A DNA stretch of 64,000 nt, from contig OX359198.1 in assembly GCA_947172415.1 (NCBI GenBank), positions 1,643,401 through 1,707,400 of the forward strand, read 5' to 3'. This document shows positions 36,759 to 49,741 of the stretch, one piece after another (position 1 is the stretch's first letter; each line of letters begins with the position of its first letter). The stretch is from Chondrosia reniformis (Eukaryota > Porifera > Demospongiae > Chondrillida > Chondrillidae). The notes under the pieces were generated by a model, which made no database searches, had not been told where the DNA came from, and saw only the letters and a list, made by a program, of their open reading frames with translations. A program made the translations under genes and the position numbers.

Positions 36759-39700
36759 ACCTATGTGTTGCCACCCACCTACTATATTTGTGATGTCATT
36801 TCCTTCCTAATATGGCTACCTTGAGGAATGATTGCATTTCCAATTCATTAACTCAATTAATGGTCTCACTATATAAAAAAAAGCAATATACTTATTGCAT
36901 ACCATAATTCTCATTCCTTTGGGGCTATTTGTCCTTGCATGGCAACTGAACATTGTGGTTAGTAATTTAGTGTAACACTAAACTCTAAACTCTCCAATGT
37001 ATACACAAGTTAGTAGTTAATTAATTTGTGATTAACTGTTTACTATTGAAGTATTCAGAAAGCTACATTTCCATTTAAAGCAATATTTCAGGAGTTATAA
37101 GTGTTTAGTTATATATATAACACTGGTATATAGATTGTTATGTATTGTTTTTATGACTCAATAACAACTCATCTCAATCCATGTTACATCCTTCGTACTT
37201 TCGCTTTTATTACATGATCTCTTTACTATATATATCTCATTCTATGAGAATTTTAATATCATAATAATATATATACATGCATGTTGGCCATGCATTGTAA
37301 ATTTAAATTTTATCTTGATGTACATGTTGTATTTTGTTAGTACGTATATATCCTCATTTTACTACTATCATCATCATTATTATTATTAGTGTTTATTATT
37401 AGTAAAAAATAATTTATATACATATAACACTTTAATTTTGGCAGAATAAAAATTAAGTGTTGATATTATTATAATTATTAGAAGTTGTGTCTTTAGACAT
37501 TCTAAAAGTCGAAAGATGACCCTTTCTAAAGATATAATTTTATTATACTTCATTTTTATTGAAAATTTATGATCCTTACATTTCTGAATGTATTATCCAT
37601 TTATATACATGGCTATATATTTCTTTTATTAGTCTATTGATATATATACGAAATATGAATCCAAATCCTCTTTTTAAGTCAATAAATATATGACCCATTT
37701 GAAAGAATAAATGTATGAATAGATGTATTATTAATATAGAGTGTGTGTAAAATTGAAATTTCTTATTGTATATAATACAAAACTTATATTATACAGTATA
37801 TGCTTAGTATGTGAATGTGAAGTAACTATATATATACATAAATTATACTTCATGAACTCAATGATCGGGGCTTACATTATAAGTTAGATCATGTGAAAGG
37901 AGTATTGTTTACCTCATCAAGTGAAATTCTAGTGTGTGTATGATTTATAAAAAAGCATGTGCTATTTCATATTATGTCAAAGTATTATAATATGTAGACA
38001 ACAGATGTGTGCATACCTAATTAATTAGGAATATAATTACGGTACATTGTCATACACTTTGCATGGAATGAAAAAATGCCATCTATTATATATACACTGA
38101 CTAAATGTAATTTTTAGTATTCAGTTATCTCAGCACTATATTATCATGATCTGGAAATATAGCCACTGGTACTCAGCCTTTAAATAACTAGTTTGATGGC
38201 TGCAGGAAGCCATCTTTTAAATGTGCAATTAACATACATATGTACGTTTATATACTGTATGTATATGCATTGATATTTTATAATTAAAGAGATTTTGGTG
38301 TCTTTTTATTTATGAAAAGGTACGTATGTACACTGATACGTACATTGAACACAGTACTAATCTGTAAAATACAGTATGTATAGTGTACACATATATCCAG
38401 TTCCAAATAGTGGACTCTATATAATATCGTCCATTGGAAAGATAGTTAATTGTACTGAACTATATATGATGGGATATATTACACCTGACCACCCAAGTCA
38501 TAAAGTGACCAAAGTATCTTTCTATTTCTAATTCTTTCTGATAATGGTATAAAGGTTTAACTACTGTGACCTACTTTATTGTATCATCAATGATGGTATA
38601 TTATAAGAAAATTTATCATTTGATATTGCAGAAGTCTATTACTTCAACATTTTAATATCACATCTCTTAAGAGACAGAGTCATATTCAGAACCATAGTAT
38701 ATGTTTTAATTCGGTTATGTATGGATACCCCTCTAGTGAAGAGCATATATAACCATGATTCTTTGATCAAATTACAAGATGATTTAAGAGATTATATCAT
38801 AGTAGTATTAAAGCTAAGAATCACTAAAATAGTCACTGTGGTTATTAGCTGGCTTCATCTGTACATTTTTGTTCCTATATGCCTGACGTTGTTGGCTGGA
38901 AGCCATACACCTATATACTTGGCAGAAACATGACAATCTGCTCCAGTGTAAGGATTCTCAATAATATATCATTTTTAATTCACTTACTTATAGACAAAAA
39001 GGTGCAGAATCATCTAAATTGACTGAGTTTGTGATTTATGATTATGGGTTCTATATATATATATAAAAAGCAAATAATATACGTACAGATATATCATTTT
39101 TAACTAGAATTGTTTGGGGCCAATTGGTGAATTTTTGACAAAAAAATGTGCATATACATATACAGTTGAAGTGTAGCATAGGGCTATATATATATACCTG
39201 GACACATATAAACTATTGCCCGCTTAAGGCTACCAGGCCATTTACCCAGGTACATATATATAGCCTGACTAGTACTGTCTGGGCACATTAAGCCTTCGTC
39301 AATGCGCCACTATATACCAGCTCTTCCTTATCTAGATTACTATCAAATTTAGATGTCAACACATGCAATGTTACTATATAATCTGTACCATAATATAATG
39401 GAGATTAATAAATAGGCTTCCTGAACTTTACAAATCTCTCTCACTTTACTAATTAAGTAACCATGACTTTAAGAAGGCTACAATGGTATATAGAAATTTT
39501 AATGGCTTACTTTGTATTGCAATTTTTCCATTACATTTGAGAGAATGTAATTATTAATGTGATTGTACAATAAAGTGTTAAAATCTGTTCGAGTGTTCTT
39601 AATTAATTGGATATCATTTTTTATAATTACATTAATTTAGTTATATTAGTATTAATTAGTTGATTTGGACCTAATTCGGGTGTTAGTGTAATCAGAAGTG

Positions 39701-42329
39701 ATTTCATTTATTTCCTGAACATGAACCTTGCAGCAAAACCAAATATTGTATGACATGTTAATAGTTTAGCATCATATATTATTAACAGTTTAATTAATTA
39801 CTTTCATCTAGTTTTCAGGTGGTGTATATATATAGCTTGTGCACTCTAATGGCAAGTAGGAAATCCTGCCTCTATATACATGTATGGAGAGGCTTTCCAT
39901 TGGGATACCTTTTGCAGTTGAGAGCCTAATTGCTACAAAATTCTCTTCTTGAGAAATTCCCACGACTTGTTATGTGAAGCTATGAAAATAGATACGTATG
40001 TATGTATAATTGTCTAATTGAGTTAGAGGGGATGACCACATTTGAACATCAGTGCATATACTCGCAGAACAATACAACATATCTATTATATACATGTATA
40101 TATATAAAAAGTTCAGTGTACATGTTTGGGCACTAAACTATATATTTATCTATAGATCTATAGATCTACATTATCATTTGTAATAAAAAAAATATGTTGA
40201 TGCATATACGTCAGTTCCACAGAATATATAAATAATATATCTTCTATAAAGAGGGTAATGGATATATGTAACTATATAGATAAATTAACTTAATTTGTTA
40301 TGACATTTTATTTTGACTTATGTACGTACCTATATATTTGCTCAGTAGTTGCTGGCAGTTAATATAAATTGCATTAAAAATTAAAATTAAAGATTTTTTA
40401 TTGTGAAGTCAAAGGTCGCTTCACTCACTAGAGTTGAAATGTCCAACTTCTTATATATTGACAAAAAGACTAAAAACGAACCATCTCAAAGATAAGTTTG
40501 ACATAGATAGATAGAAGAATCCCTACCATCTAACTTATGTATAGCAATGCACATACATGTATGTACTGTATATATAGATATAGTATAATAGACAGAGTTG
40601 TGCTATATATATAACTGGCAATAACATTTTGCAATTAAAGTATTTTTGTAGGTCAAAGTGTAGCATTTCAAAATTTGTTTGTACAACACTTTGTAGCTCT
40701 CATGCTATGAAATAACCAACAACTAACAGCCTTATAATAATTTCTATTTGTGAGGTTAGTTATTACGTATACGTATATATATATAGTTACATATGGTATC
40801 TACTGACTTGTAAAGCCTATCAAATTTCTGCTCTTAAGTTTATTGAAATCTGAGTTCTGATAAACGTCTGTGGAGGGTTATAATTAGCTTTCATAAGATT
40901 ACTTTAAGAAGAAATGGAAATATGTACCACTGTCTCTACTTATTGTAAAGTTACAAGTTATCCTGTTCTCCCTCATGGGAATTTCACTGCTTATGTAGTT
41001 TTGTATCAGCATTATATATACGTAGTACTATAATGAATTTAGTTCATAGTGGTATATATATACTCAAATGGTGATGCCTGTTGTACCATGTTTATATTGT
41101 ATTGTATTTTATTATGTAAAAATAGAGCTGCTTGTGGTACTATTGTGTATGTTTACAACATGCATACGTAAAAGAGTGAGTGTTTATATATGAATGATCT
41201 CTAATTTGTATTCCTCATTCACATATGTACTATATACAAATTGTAGATAGATATTTATGTACATGAAAGAGTATGTATACAGGTTATCTGTATATACTTA
41301 CAAAGATGAATTACCAAAGTACATTACGAGACCAATCAAATAACTAATTGTTACATCAGTATTGTGTCAGGTGAAGTACATGGCTATATATATATATAAC
41401 CCTATACAACCCATATAATACGTATGTATGTGTACGTATAATATAGATACAGATATATTATGGTTAAATAATTGAATATAATTTTAAGATGAAAGGTTCA
41501 ATTGAATGCTATATATACCTTGTTACAGCAAATGTCACTCTAGAACTAATATTGTATATATAAAGTTGGGTATCCATAGAAACCAGTGTAAGAGTACCAT
41601 ATGCAGTGCAAATTACACAATACAGTATTGCTTCTTATTTAATTAATGAACTTTAGACACTCTCATCTCTTATTAAGTCATTAGTGCACAGTGTCTATAT
41701 CTAGCAATATATAGGATTTAATATTTTGACATCTATTCACAACCTATATATATTATAATTATTATGTGATAGAAAGATATACATGCATATATATGTACCC
41801 CACCATAATGGATGTAAAATAATATTTAAACATCACCATTAAATTAGTAATGCAATGTTGGAATCACATTTTTGTGTGAAATAATGAATTAAGGATTTAA
41901 AGTGTATAATAAAGTCATCTATGATGTCAGCTTAGTGTGACAGAACATGCACCTTTGAATCGACAACTGTTTAACATAAATTAGACACTTCTGTGTATAC
42001 AAGGATCTCATGTTTCCAAGAGACCACAGGATTGCAAGTATACAGCCTATTAGCAGAATGTGTGTGGTGGGAATAGAGTGAAGCTATACCTTTGCTGAAT
42101 GGTGGATGGCATTTTTGACAAATTATCTCCTCTCAGAATAGTATACATTGAAGAATGCAAGTTATGTGCAGGTATACAATTCAATTAATAACAGCTTGCA
42201 GTGACATATTTATGGGCTTACGTAATCAGTGCATACTACAAGTGGATAGTAATGGAATGGAATCAGTATAATAAAGTAGACATATTGTCTATATTAACTG
42301 TGGTAATTCTATGATGTTTTGATATATAG

Positions 42330-42420
42330 TTTATGTGTGTATGTGAGTGAGTTTGTGTATATATGTGTTTGTGTATGTGTGTTGGTGTATGCATGCGAGT
42401 GTAAGTGTGAGTGCATGTGG
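42330..42420 (+). repeat. GT-rich low-complexity stretch
   Basis: Degenerate TGTG/TATG/GAGTG repeats on plus. The 86-codon Cys/Val-rich frame here is a composition artefact. Confidence 0.7.
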
Positions 42421-43060
42421 GGAGTAATAACTACACACATCTTAATTTTACTTTGTGATCATTCACTATATAGCTATTTATATAGATACACTACAATGCC
42501 AATCATGGGGCTTAGGCATATATGCTTACAATATTATATAATAGTTCTAGCTCATGTATATAATGTATTAAGTAGTTAAATTAACATGGCATTACAATAA
42601 AAAAGGAGGAATGATCCTTATACGTAGTTATATATACTTAAAATTACTATACATATATATATGCAGACAACTGCATGTAACTTTCTATTTATACATGAAT
42701 GTATGTAGTTCCATTCATTGAAATGAGTTACATAAGGTCGATCATAAGAAATCAAATTGGTTATCAATTACATGCCTCCAATTATTCATTACATAACTTA
42801 AGTTATGTAATGAATCATAATGAAACATTCTTAGAGTTTTGTTATTGTATATATTATACTCACCTACACAAAAATGTTTGGACAGATGTGTATTTGAGGA
42901 AGCAAAGTGCAGAATGTTGTGTATTTCTTGAGTCATACTAACTATATATATAACCGGCTTAATTGACCAAGGAAATTATTAATTACTGTAAAATAGTATA
43001 GAACATTCCTGAATGTCTGATAAATCAGCTTCACAACCTAATTAGGTCGAATCTAATTAC

Positions 43061-43225
43061 CTTATGCCTTTTTGACACTTCCTGTCTAATTTCCTGGGGC
43101 TGCACTGCTTGTCTACGCAGCATTCCATTCTTCATGAAGACTGCCAAACAAATCAAGATACACATGTAAATTACATGTCTGGACAGTGTCCGCCCTTTCA
43201 CCCGACAGCTCATAGACAGGACATC
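43061..43225 (-). pseudogene. Orphan exon-like segment, 55 codons
   Basis: A 165-bp minus-strand open stretch is flanked by an acceptor (ATATTGCAG) and a donor (AAG|GTAATT). It reads SCRVKGRTLSRHVIYMC, then FMKNGMLRRQAVQPQEIRQE and SKRHK. GC content is above that of the surroundings. No neighbouring exon was found within several kb. I do not recognise it; it may be an exon relic or part of an undetected gene. Confidence 0.3.
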
Positions 43226-43859
43226 CTGCAATATCAGGTACATACATGTATATACAACAGAGTGCAGACAATTACCTGTTTTGTAGACTATATATATATA
43301 TACAATTTGTACATAATACCTTTGCTATATGTATATTCCATACAAAACAATTATACAATTGATTAACATTGTTATATACGTATGAGCCTCCATGCAAATC
43401 TATATGCGTCAGCTATATATACATAATGTCAATTATATATACATATATATTGTGACATTTCAATCTTTCCTCACATACGTATATATACGTATATATTTGA
43501 TTATATTTCTCTATTGAATTCATGCTCTACATTGAATTCGCCTCTGTCAGCTGCCACACGTAAATCATTAACTTAGTACATAACTGAATATATAATAATA
43601 TCCACAGAACTTCAGTGATATAAATCATTACACATCCATTAGGTAGAGTGATCTAAAGGGACTATCAGTATTTACATACAGACATATTGTCTGGGTTAAT
43701 TCTTTGGATTTATATGGTTTTACTTACAGCTATAAACTGTTAGATATTTGTGGCATTATATACTGCTTCTATGAGACATCAAGAACCTAACAACTTCACT
43801 TTGTTGACGTTATGTCAAGCTAAAAAATTTCTTTTCATCACTAGAATTTGCTCCTGACA

Positions 43860-44165
43860 CAAGATATTTTGATTGACAGCAAGCGCCGGCCAAGGGCATT
43901 GCAAGTTACATACAAAATATTTTGATTATATTCCAACCTAACTAACCAGACCAAAAGTATAAATCAAGTAATTATTTCACTTTCCAATTAGACTCTTTAT
44001 TCACATGTCTTACATGTGCTTAGCTTGTGACCTTGGTATATAGAACTGCATAATGGATTTAGGAGTACTCCATTCTCTATGGCTTCCAAACCACCCAATT
44101 GCAACTTCCTCTCTGAAAATCAGGTATAATTTTAACAAGTAGAATATCTGAACATGTAAGGTTTA
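43860..44165. repeat. Duplicated flank segment, copy A (pairs with 53020-53425)
   Basis: Shares CAAAATATTTTGATTATAT, TTATTTCACTTTCCAATTA, CACATGTCTTACATGTGCTT, TTCCAAACCACCCAATTGCA and AGAATATCTGAACATGTAAG with 53.0-53.4 kb in the same order. On minus, 44119 down to 43997 is open (41 codons including the stop: KLQLGGLEAIENG, then LLNPLCSS). Confidence 0.85.
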
Positions 44166-46734
44166 ATTTGTACAGATGTATATATAATTTGAACTGTGTA
44201 ATATATGGATTCAATATTATATACCCTTATAGAAAAATCGGTTAAAAATATTTTTGTAAAAAGTTCCATGCATATAGCTATTTTTATAATATGCCTTCAT
44301 AGTCAATTAGTTGAATCTTCCTGCAAATGATTAAATAACTTTAGCTGCTTAGTTGTTACTTTAACAAAGTTAATGTGATAATATTCAATCAAATTAAATT
44401 AACTCCTGGATTAACTATCTCTTAGAGATTGTTTTTAGGGTTGGGCTCCTCTTATTTCCATCCTAATTAACTATCCCATTAATAGTCTTTGTGCTATTGA
44501 ATTTAATTATTGTCAGTCATGGTGACTCCTTCATATGCAATCGTTTTGAGCTACCAATTATAAACATAGTATTCATAACTTGATGAATTACGTATATATA
44601 AAAGAGTATAATATATATGCCTATATATAGGGAATATTAAATACCAGTTACTCTCTATATTTAGCAAGCACCATCCTGGTTACCACATTCACAATAGAAA
44701 ATATTTACAGTATGTCTACCTATCATCATTATTTTATATACCTTATGGTCACATGTACCCATGTCTCCTGAGGAGCACAATGAGGTAATGATTGGAAGCT
44801 AGCTAAAGACAGTTTAATCATAAGTAGATGTTTCGTCCTTATATAAAATGAGGACTCATCAGTATGGCATACAGTGAAAGTCTGAATGGCTACTCGCTGC
44901 TCATAAGTTCTCCCAAAAGCTGAAGAGGCTCTTTGTGGTTTTCTTTTTCAAGTTAATGTATACATGTTTTGTGCTGTAAGTTTATATATTTCTGGATGGT
45001 GCATACTTGAATTACACAACATTATCAGGCTATGATTTCTATACTTTTCTTAGCCAAAAAACCTTTCAAGAGCTTATCAATTATATAATTGATATAGGAG
45101 AGGGAATAGCTCTCCAAAATTACCTGTGCTAGTGAGACAGTTTTATGTCTTCCCCAAAGTCTTAGAGTATACTCTGATTGATTCTGAGTTCATGATCAGG
45201 TGACTATGACAAGTGATATCCTTAGACTATTATTGAATATGATAGATTTATATTACTGTTTACACAATGGAAAAATTATCAGTTATATTTTCAATCACTA
45301 TACAATCCTTTATATATTAGTGTTACTATATAATACATCATGAACCCAGTCTCACTGATGATCCATAGACAGAGGAATTAATAAAAGAATGAAGAAGGTC
45401 ACAGAAGAAGGTTATGCCTTCATCGCTGATTTCAGTTGGTAAATGGGATGTCGTGTTTAGTATAGATTCTACCTAATACAAAACCAAAACCTAGACGTGA
45501 GATAATCAATTAATAAACTAGTCTAGATGGCAAAAGTATAAGAAGTAATTTTATCAAATAGTATTTGTCTTTGCCATTTCCATTTGCAAGTATATACGTA
45601 TCTTAAATGTAACTGCAAATTCACTTTATGGTTTGTTACACAATGGAAAAATTATTGGTTATATATTTTCAATCACTATACAATCCTTTATATAAGTGTT
45701 ACATAATACATAATACATTAAATAGGGTATGCGCATGCAGTTATATGTTTTATATAGGACATCACATACTTAGAGAGAACTGCTATACTCTCTGATGTAT
45801 TCATTACTGTATATACATACCAACAAATTAAGAAGAAAATTTCCATACATATACGGATCTTTGACAGTAATAATTACTACTATAATTATTTACAAGATTG
45901 CTGTATCCAATACCAGAGTGTATATACATCTGTTTGTTGTTTATTTCCAAATATGTCAAAGCCTAAGTGATTTTAATTTGAGTTGTTTCATAAAATGAGA
46001 ATGTTAATGAATATCCACACAGGCAATTAATTGCTGATAAAGACCTCACAACATGTAAATCTGTTATAACAATTTGTTGCTGATGCTCAACTAATCACCG
46101 ACTACCATATTGATCACAAAATATTTCTACTCTTTCATAGGCATATTTATATGTATTGCACTGCCACTGAGCAGTACGTTATTATGTACATTCAGTATAT
46201 TGTCCATGTATTGACAATTAGCAACTGATATGTATGTTATATATTAAGGAAATACTGAGCTTTAATTTATAGTGTTCGTATAGTAAGTACATTTAAAGGT
46301 TATAAGTAATGTTACTTGTATGTGTAACTGTCTGGAAGAAATGGTTTTAATTAACTGGTAGCCTTCAGTTGTGAGGGCTTAAAACATTCCCAGGCATTTA
46401 CAGTATATTCAAAATTGGATTACCTGGACAGCTGTAGTAGTGGGTAGCTTTAATGGCAGTGGCTTGTATTATGTTTAAAGTCTATAAGCCTTGTGATCAT
46501 TATAATTAGCCTTAATTACTTGGCTATTGCAACTCTTGTTAGTCGTTGACCTTCATACTACTTTACAGTAATGATGCAATAACCCTGCTAATAATACTAA
46601 TTGGATTGAAATATTATATCAACAATAGCAAAATTCAGTAAAAGTGGCTTTAAATGGATGAACGTTGTATTTAAAAATGTGCAATCAATATAGAATATGT
46701 AGGAGACATGCAAAAAATGATTTAAAAAATAGTT
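44166..46734. other. Intergenic region downstream of paralogue 2
   Basis: No gene was seen. It contains a duplicated local segment: CACAATGGAAAAATTATCAG at about 45265 and the near copy CACAATGGAAAAATTATTGG at about 45640, both followed by TTTCAATCACTATACAATCC. It also has a TTTCGTCC/GAGGACTC hairpin-like word at about 44828. Confidence 0.5.
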
Positions 46735-49631
46735 TTATGCTTGAATGACAACACTTTGATATGCAACTTGCAATTGTCCACTTTTCCTTTTCTCACGAAC
46801 TGTAAAATCTATCCTGCTACTATCCTGTGATAAAGCTACTGTTTTACAGCTGGTACCTGAAGGTATGCACAAAAATGGAAGTGATTAAAGCATACAGTCT
46901 TACAGGTTTTAATTGATATTGTATAAAGACAATAAAATTAAAAGGCTAATACATAATGCAATTTATGTTTCTTACATTCTTCAAATTCATCAGATCCAAT
47001 GGTACACTCGTACTGTTTAATTTCATTTGAAGCAAAACAAACAACTGCTCCATTAATGGTTGCTCTTGCACTTAGCCAAAAATATTCCTTATAAACTACA
47101 AGAGATATAGTTTTGTAATTGATTCACTACCATGTGGTATATATGTAAATGCCATTGTGACATATAAATAAATTGGGATGTATAAATATATATGTATATA
47201 TACATGAACAAATGCCCTCATGCTTAATGCATGTATAACCAATTGACTATGTTGTATATTTAACATATAGATGTTACTGATTCAGGTATTATATGTATGT
47301 ATATGTATATAGTGATTTTTTATTGATCTCACCTTTATCAACAGCAAAAGTTATTTTTTCAGTTTTCCCTGTATTCACTTCTGTAAGGTTAAGAGTGTAA
47401 ATTCCAACAGGAAGAGACTCTTTATGAATCTTCAATTCATTTGAAGTATCAGTGTTGATACCTGAGAATTAGAACAAACGATATTTATACACATACTGTG
47501 AATTTGGAAAATATCATGTAGAGGTATATATATAGACAAATACTGTAGATAGGTATGCAGGAAAAAGATTACTCATGACTAGCTAATTGAAGTGATAACC
47601 AAACCACAAATACGTAATTATAATCATCCTCAAACAGGAAATAGAAGTAATTGCTGGGAATTGAACCCAGGACAGCTGGTTATGACAACCAGTGTTCTAC
47701 AAATGTGCCTCCCTTCGTGTAATTTATGATGTACGTATGTGTCATAGATTTCCCTTATGCAGTTAACGAGATCTAGAGTTTCTTCCATATATATAAATAC
47801 ATTTTAGTGTCATGTAGTTAAGTAGAGACCATCTATGTGCATGTATTCAAATATTAGTGGTAATGCATTCCATATAATGCTTACATGCCCATGGTTCTCG
47901 CACAAGCACTCCTGAAAGACTTTCAATAAAGCATTGGTAGTCATAATGCTCTTTAGCCATCCAAGAAAATGTCAGGGCATTGGCTTCTTCACAGTTACTA
48001 TGGTATTCTATTAAAGAAGCGAAAAGGGAGATTTAATGATATGATATACAACTATACATATATGCATATGTACATAAAATTCTTGCTAAATGATTTATGT
48101 ATTTATGCATTTTCTACATGCATACACTTCAAACAGACTATAATATGCAATTGCAACAATCCCAGATTCAATGATAAAGATGAAGACAAACACATACCAT
48201 AATACTATATACAGTTGTCTGGTTCAGTGAAGAAATCTGGTACGTACGTATATATACATATGTTTATGCGGTCATAGAAGAAGTGTATAATAATTCATTA
48301 AAGTCTGTTCTTATAGTCAATAGACTATAAGGACAGACTTTAAGAAATTAAGGATGAGTAATGAATATACAGTATATCATATATAATACATGTTAATTAA
48401 TCAAATATACGTAGATCTATACGTAGATCTATGCATAAGGAAGTATATACAGTCTATGGTGTATATATATACTGTTAACAGTATAGTATATACTTACGAA
48501 GATTAAGAGGATCAAAAATTGGTGAAGTCTCGGGACAGCTCTGCTGTGGAACGCAAGTACCATTAACTCTGACAAGATTGTCCTTACAGTAGCATCCTGG
48601 TCCATGTAGGAGCGCTGGTCCATTGCAAGACTTTTCTTCTGAACAATCTGAATATTCTAACTGATCAATATAAGTTGAATCACTATGTTTAGTCTTCGTT
48701 GCCCCTTCAGTGTACACTGTGTCACATTTCTTTTGCCTGTTATAAATAAGGTCTCTCACTATAATAATAACAAAATTGAAGAAGAACTTAATATGTATTG
48801 ATTATATGCATTATAATATACATAAATGTATTATATAGTGTCTACAAATTGAGATGATTATGCACATAAATATTATATTGCAGTTTAGATTTTTTGCTCA
48901 CTTGTAAACGTTTGAGTTGAGCGAACACCTCCACATGCTCTACAATTAGTGGTAAGCTTCATATCTTCATTGTTTTGAAATTCTTTGCATGACATGGAAA
49001 TGTTCATAAAGTCACACCATTTATTTTTGATACCTGAAAAAAATATAGAAATGTATAGCTATAAATATATTGTATATACACTGTCAGTTACCATTTAATT
49101 AATTATGTAAGTTTTTATAAGAGGCTATACGTATTATATAATTTTGTACGTAATACAATTTTCTTACATGTATTTGTTATACTTTTCTTAAAGCTTTGGT
49201 CGCTGTTAGTTTTACCATAGGACAGTAAAACTTGACATTTAGGGCGGTCTCCCCAGTACATACGAATCATCCAACTGTTGTCATCCTGATTGTAGATTGC
49301 AGAGACCTCATAATCAACAGATATACGACATCTTGCTCTTCTAGCAGTAGTCACTGTCAGACAACACCCAACTATATACCAAATTATAAAATTTACTTCG
49401 TATATAAGTATGTACAGAGAGAGATAAGACACACCACAATTTAATTAAACAACACAAATCTTACATATTAGTTATGTACATATATGCATGAGTCATAACA
49501 TGTAGGACATACTATACATTGTAATAATATGTGAAGGGACACTGATATATTGCATGTATATACGTATGTACGTAGCAATATAGTGAACACGATTTACCTA
49601 AAATAACACAAGTCAAAAGTCCAAGCTTCAT
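46735..49631 (-). CDS. Secreted Cys-rich TIL/beta-sandwich protein, paralogue 2 (374 aa)
   Basis: Exons: 49598-49631, 49168-49371, 48902-49033, 48498-48758, 47885-48007, 47333-47461, 46976-47095, 46735-46856 (1125 bp), all introns in phase 1. Signal peptide MKLGLLTCVILVGCCLTVTT. Exon 2 has YNQDDNSWMIRMYWGDRPKC and exon 3 KNKWCDFMNISMSC and CRACGG. The exon 4 TIL-like part is CSEEKSCNGP, PGCYCKDNLVRVNGTCVP, QSC. Exons 5-6 have ALTFSWMAKEHYDYQC and LPVGIYTLNLTEV. Exon 7 has FWLSARATINGAVVCF and exon 8 a Cys pair followed by a basic tail. Several N-glycosylation sequons (NIS, NGT, NLT) fit an extracellular protein. Exons 2 and 6 are the same length as in paralogue 1, and exon 3 the same as in paralogue 3. 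Confidence 0.93.
47584..47712 (-). mobile_element. tRNA-derived SINE copy 2
   Basis: On minus: GGGAGGCACATTTGTAGAAC, then an anticodon-arm hairpin CTGGTTGTCATAACCAG, then the T arm CTGGGTTCAATTCCCAG with a perfect B box, then a body ending TTGTGGTTTGGTTATCACTT. The body end matches copy 1. It is too long and lacks an acceptor stem, so it is a SINE rather than a tRNA gene. It lies in an intron of paralogue 2. Confidence 0.7.
48301..48340. repeat. Near-perfect 40-bp palindrome
   Basis: Arms AAGTCTGTTCTTATAGTC and GACTATAAGGACAGACTT are inverted with one mismatch around a 4-bp loop (AATA). It lies in the intron between exons 4 and 5 of paralogue 2. Confidence 0.85.
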
Positions 49632-49733
49632 CTTCCGGAAACTTCTAAGTTCTTCTATATACGTATTATAGATTCTTGCTTGGTTAAGATGTTCTTGCTC
49701 TCTGTTCTCTGCTCACACTAGCTCCCAAACCTT

Positions 49734-49741
49734 CTTTTATA
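49734..49741 (-). promoter_or_regulatory. TATA box of paralogue 2
   Basis: On minus TATAAAAG (context GGATATAAAAGAAGG), about 105 bp upstream of the ATG at 49631. Confidence 0.6.

Larger units (their letters stand above)
36646..43000. other. Long AT-rich intergenic region (left part)
   Basis: No gene can be supported over more than 6 kb. It contains many TATATA runs, a half copy of the 15039 foldback (37484-37535: TCTAAAAGTCGAAAGATGA), a similar weaker word at about 40480, and a GT-rich stretch (42330-42420). The ORFs here are short and low in complexity. Confidence 0.5.

Noticed and set aside
42319-42579. 86-codon Cys/Val-rich ORF
   Set aside because: It derives from a GT-rich low-complexity stretch with no conserved spacing.
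47584-47712. Functional tRNA gene
   Set aside because: There is a good B box and anticodon-like arm but no acceptor stem pairing, and the same sequence with a tail recurs elsewhere; it is better explained as a SINE.
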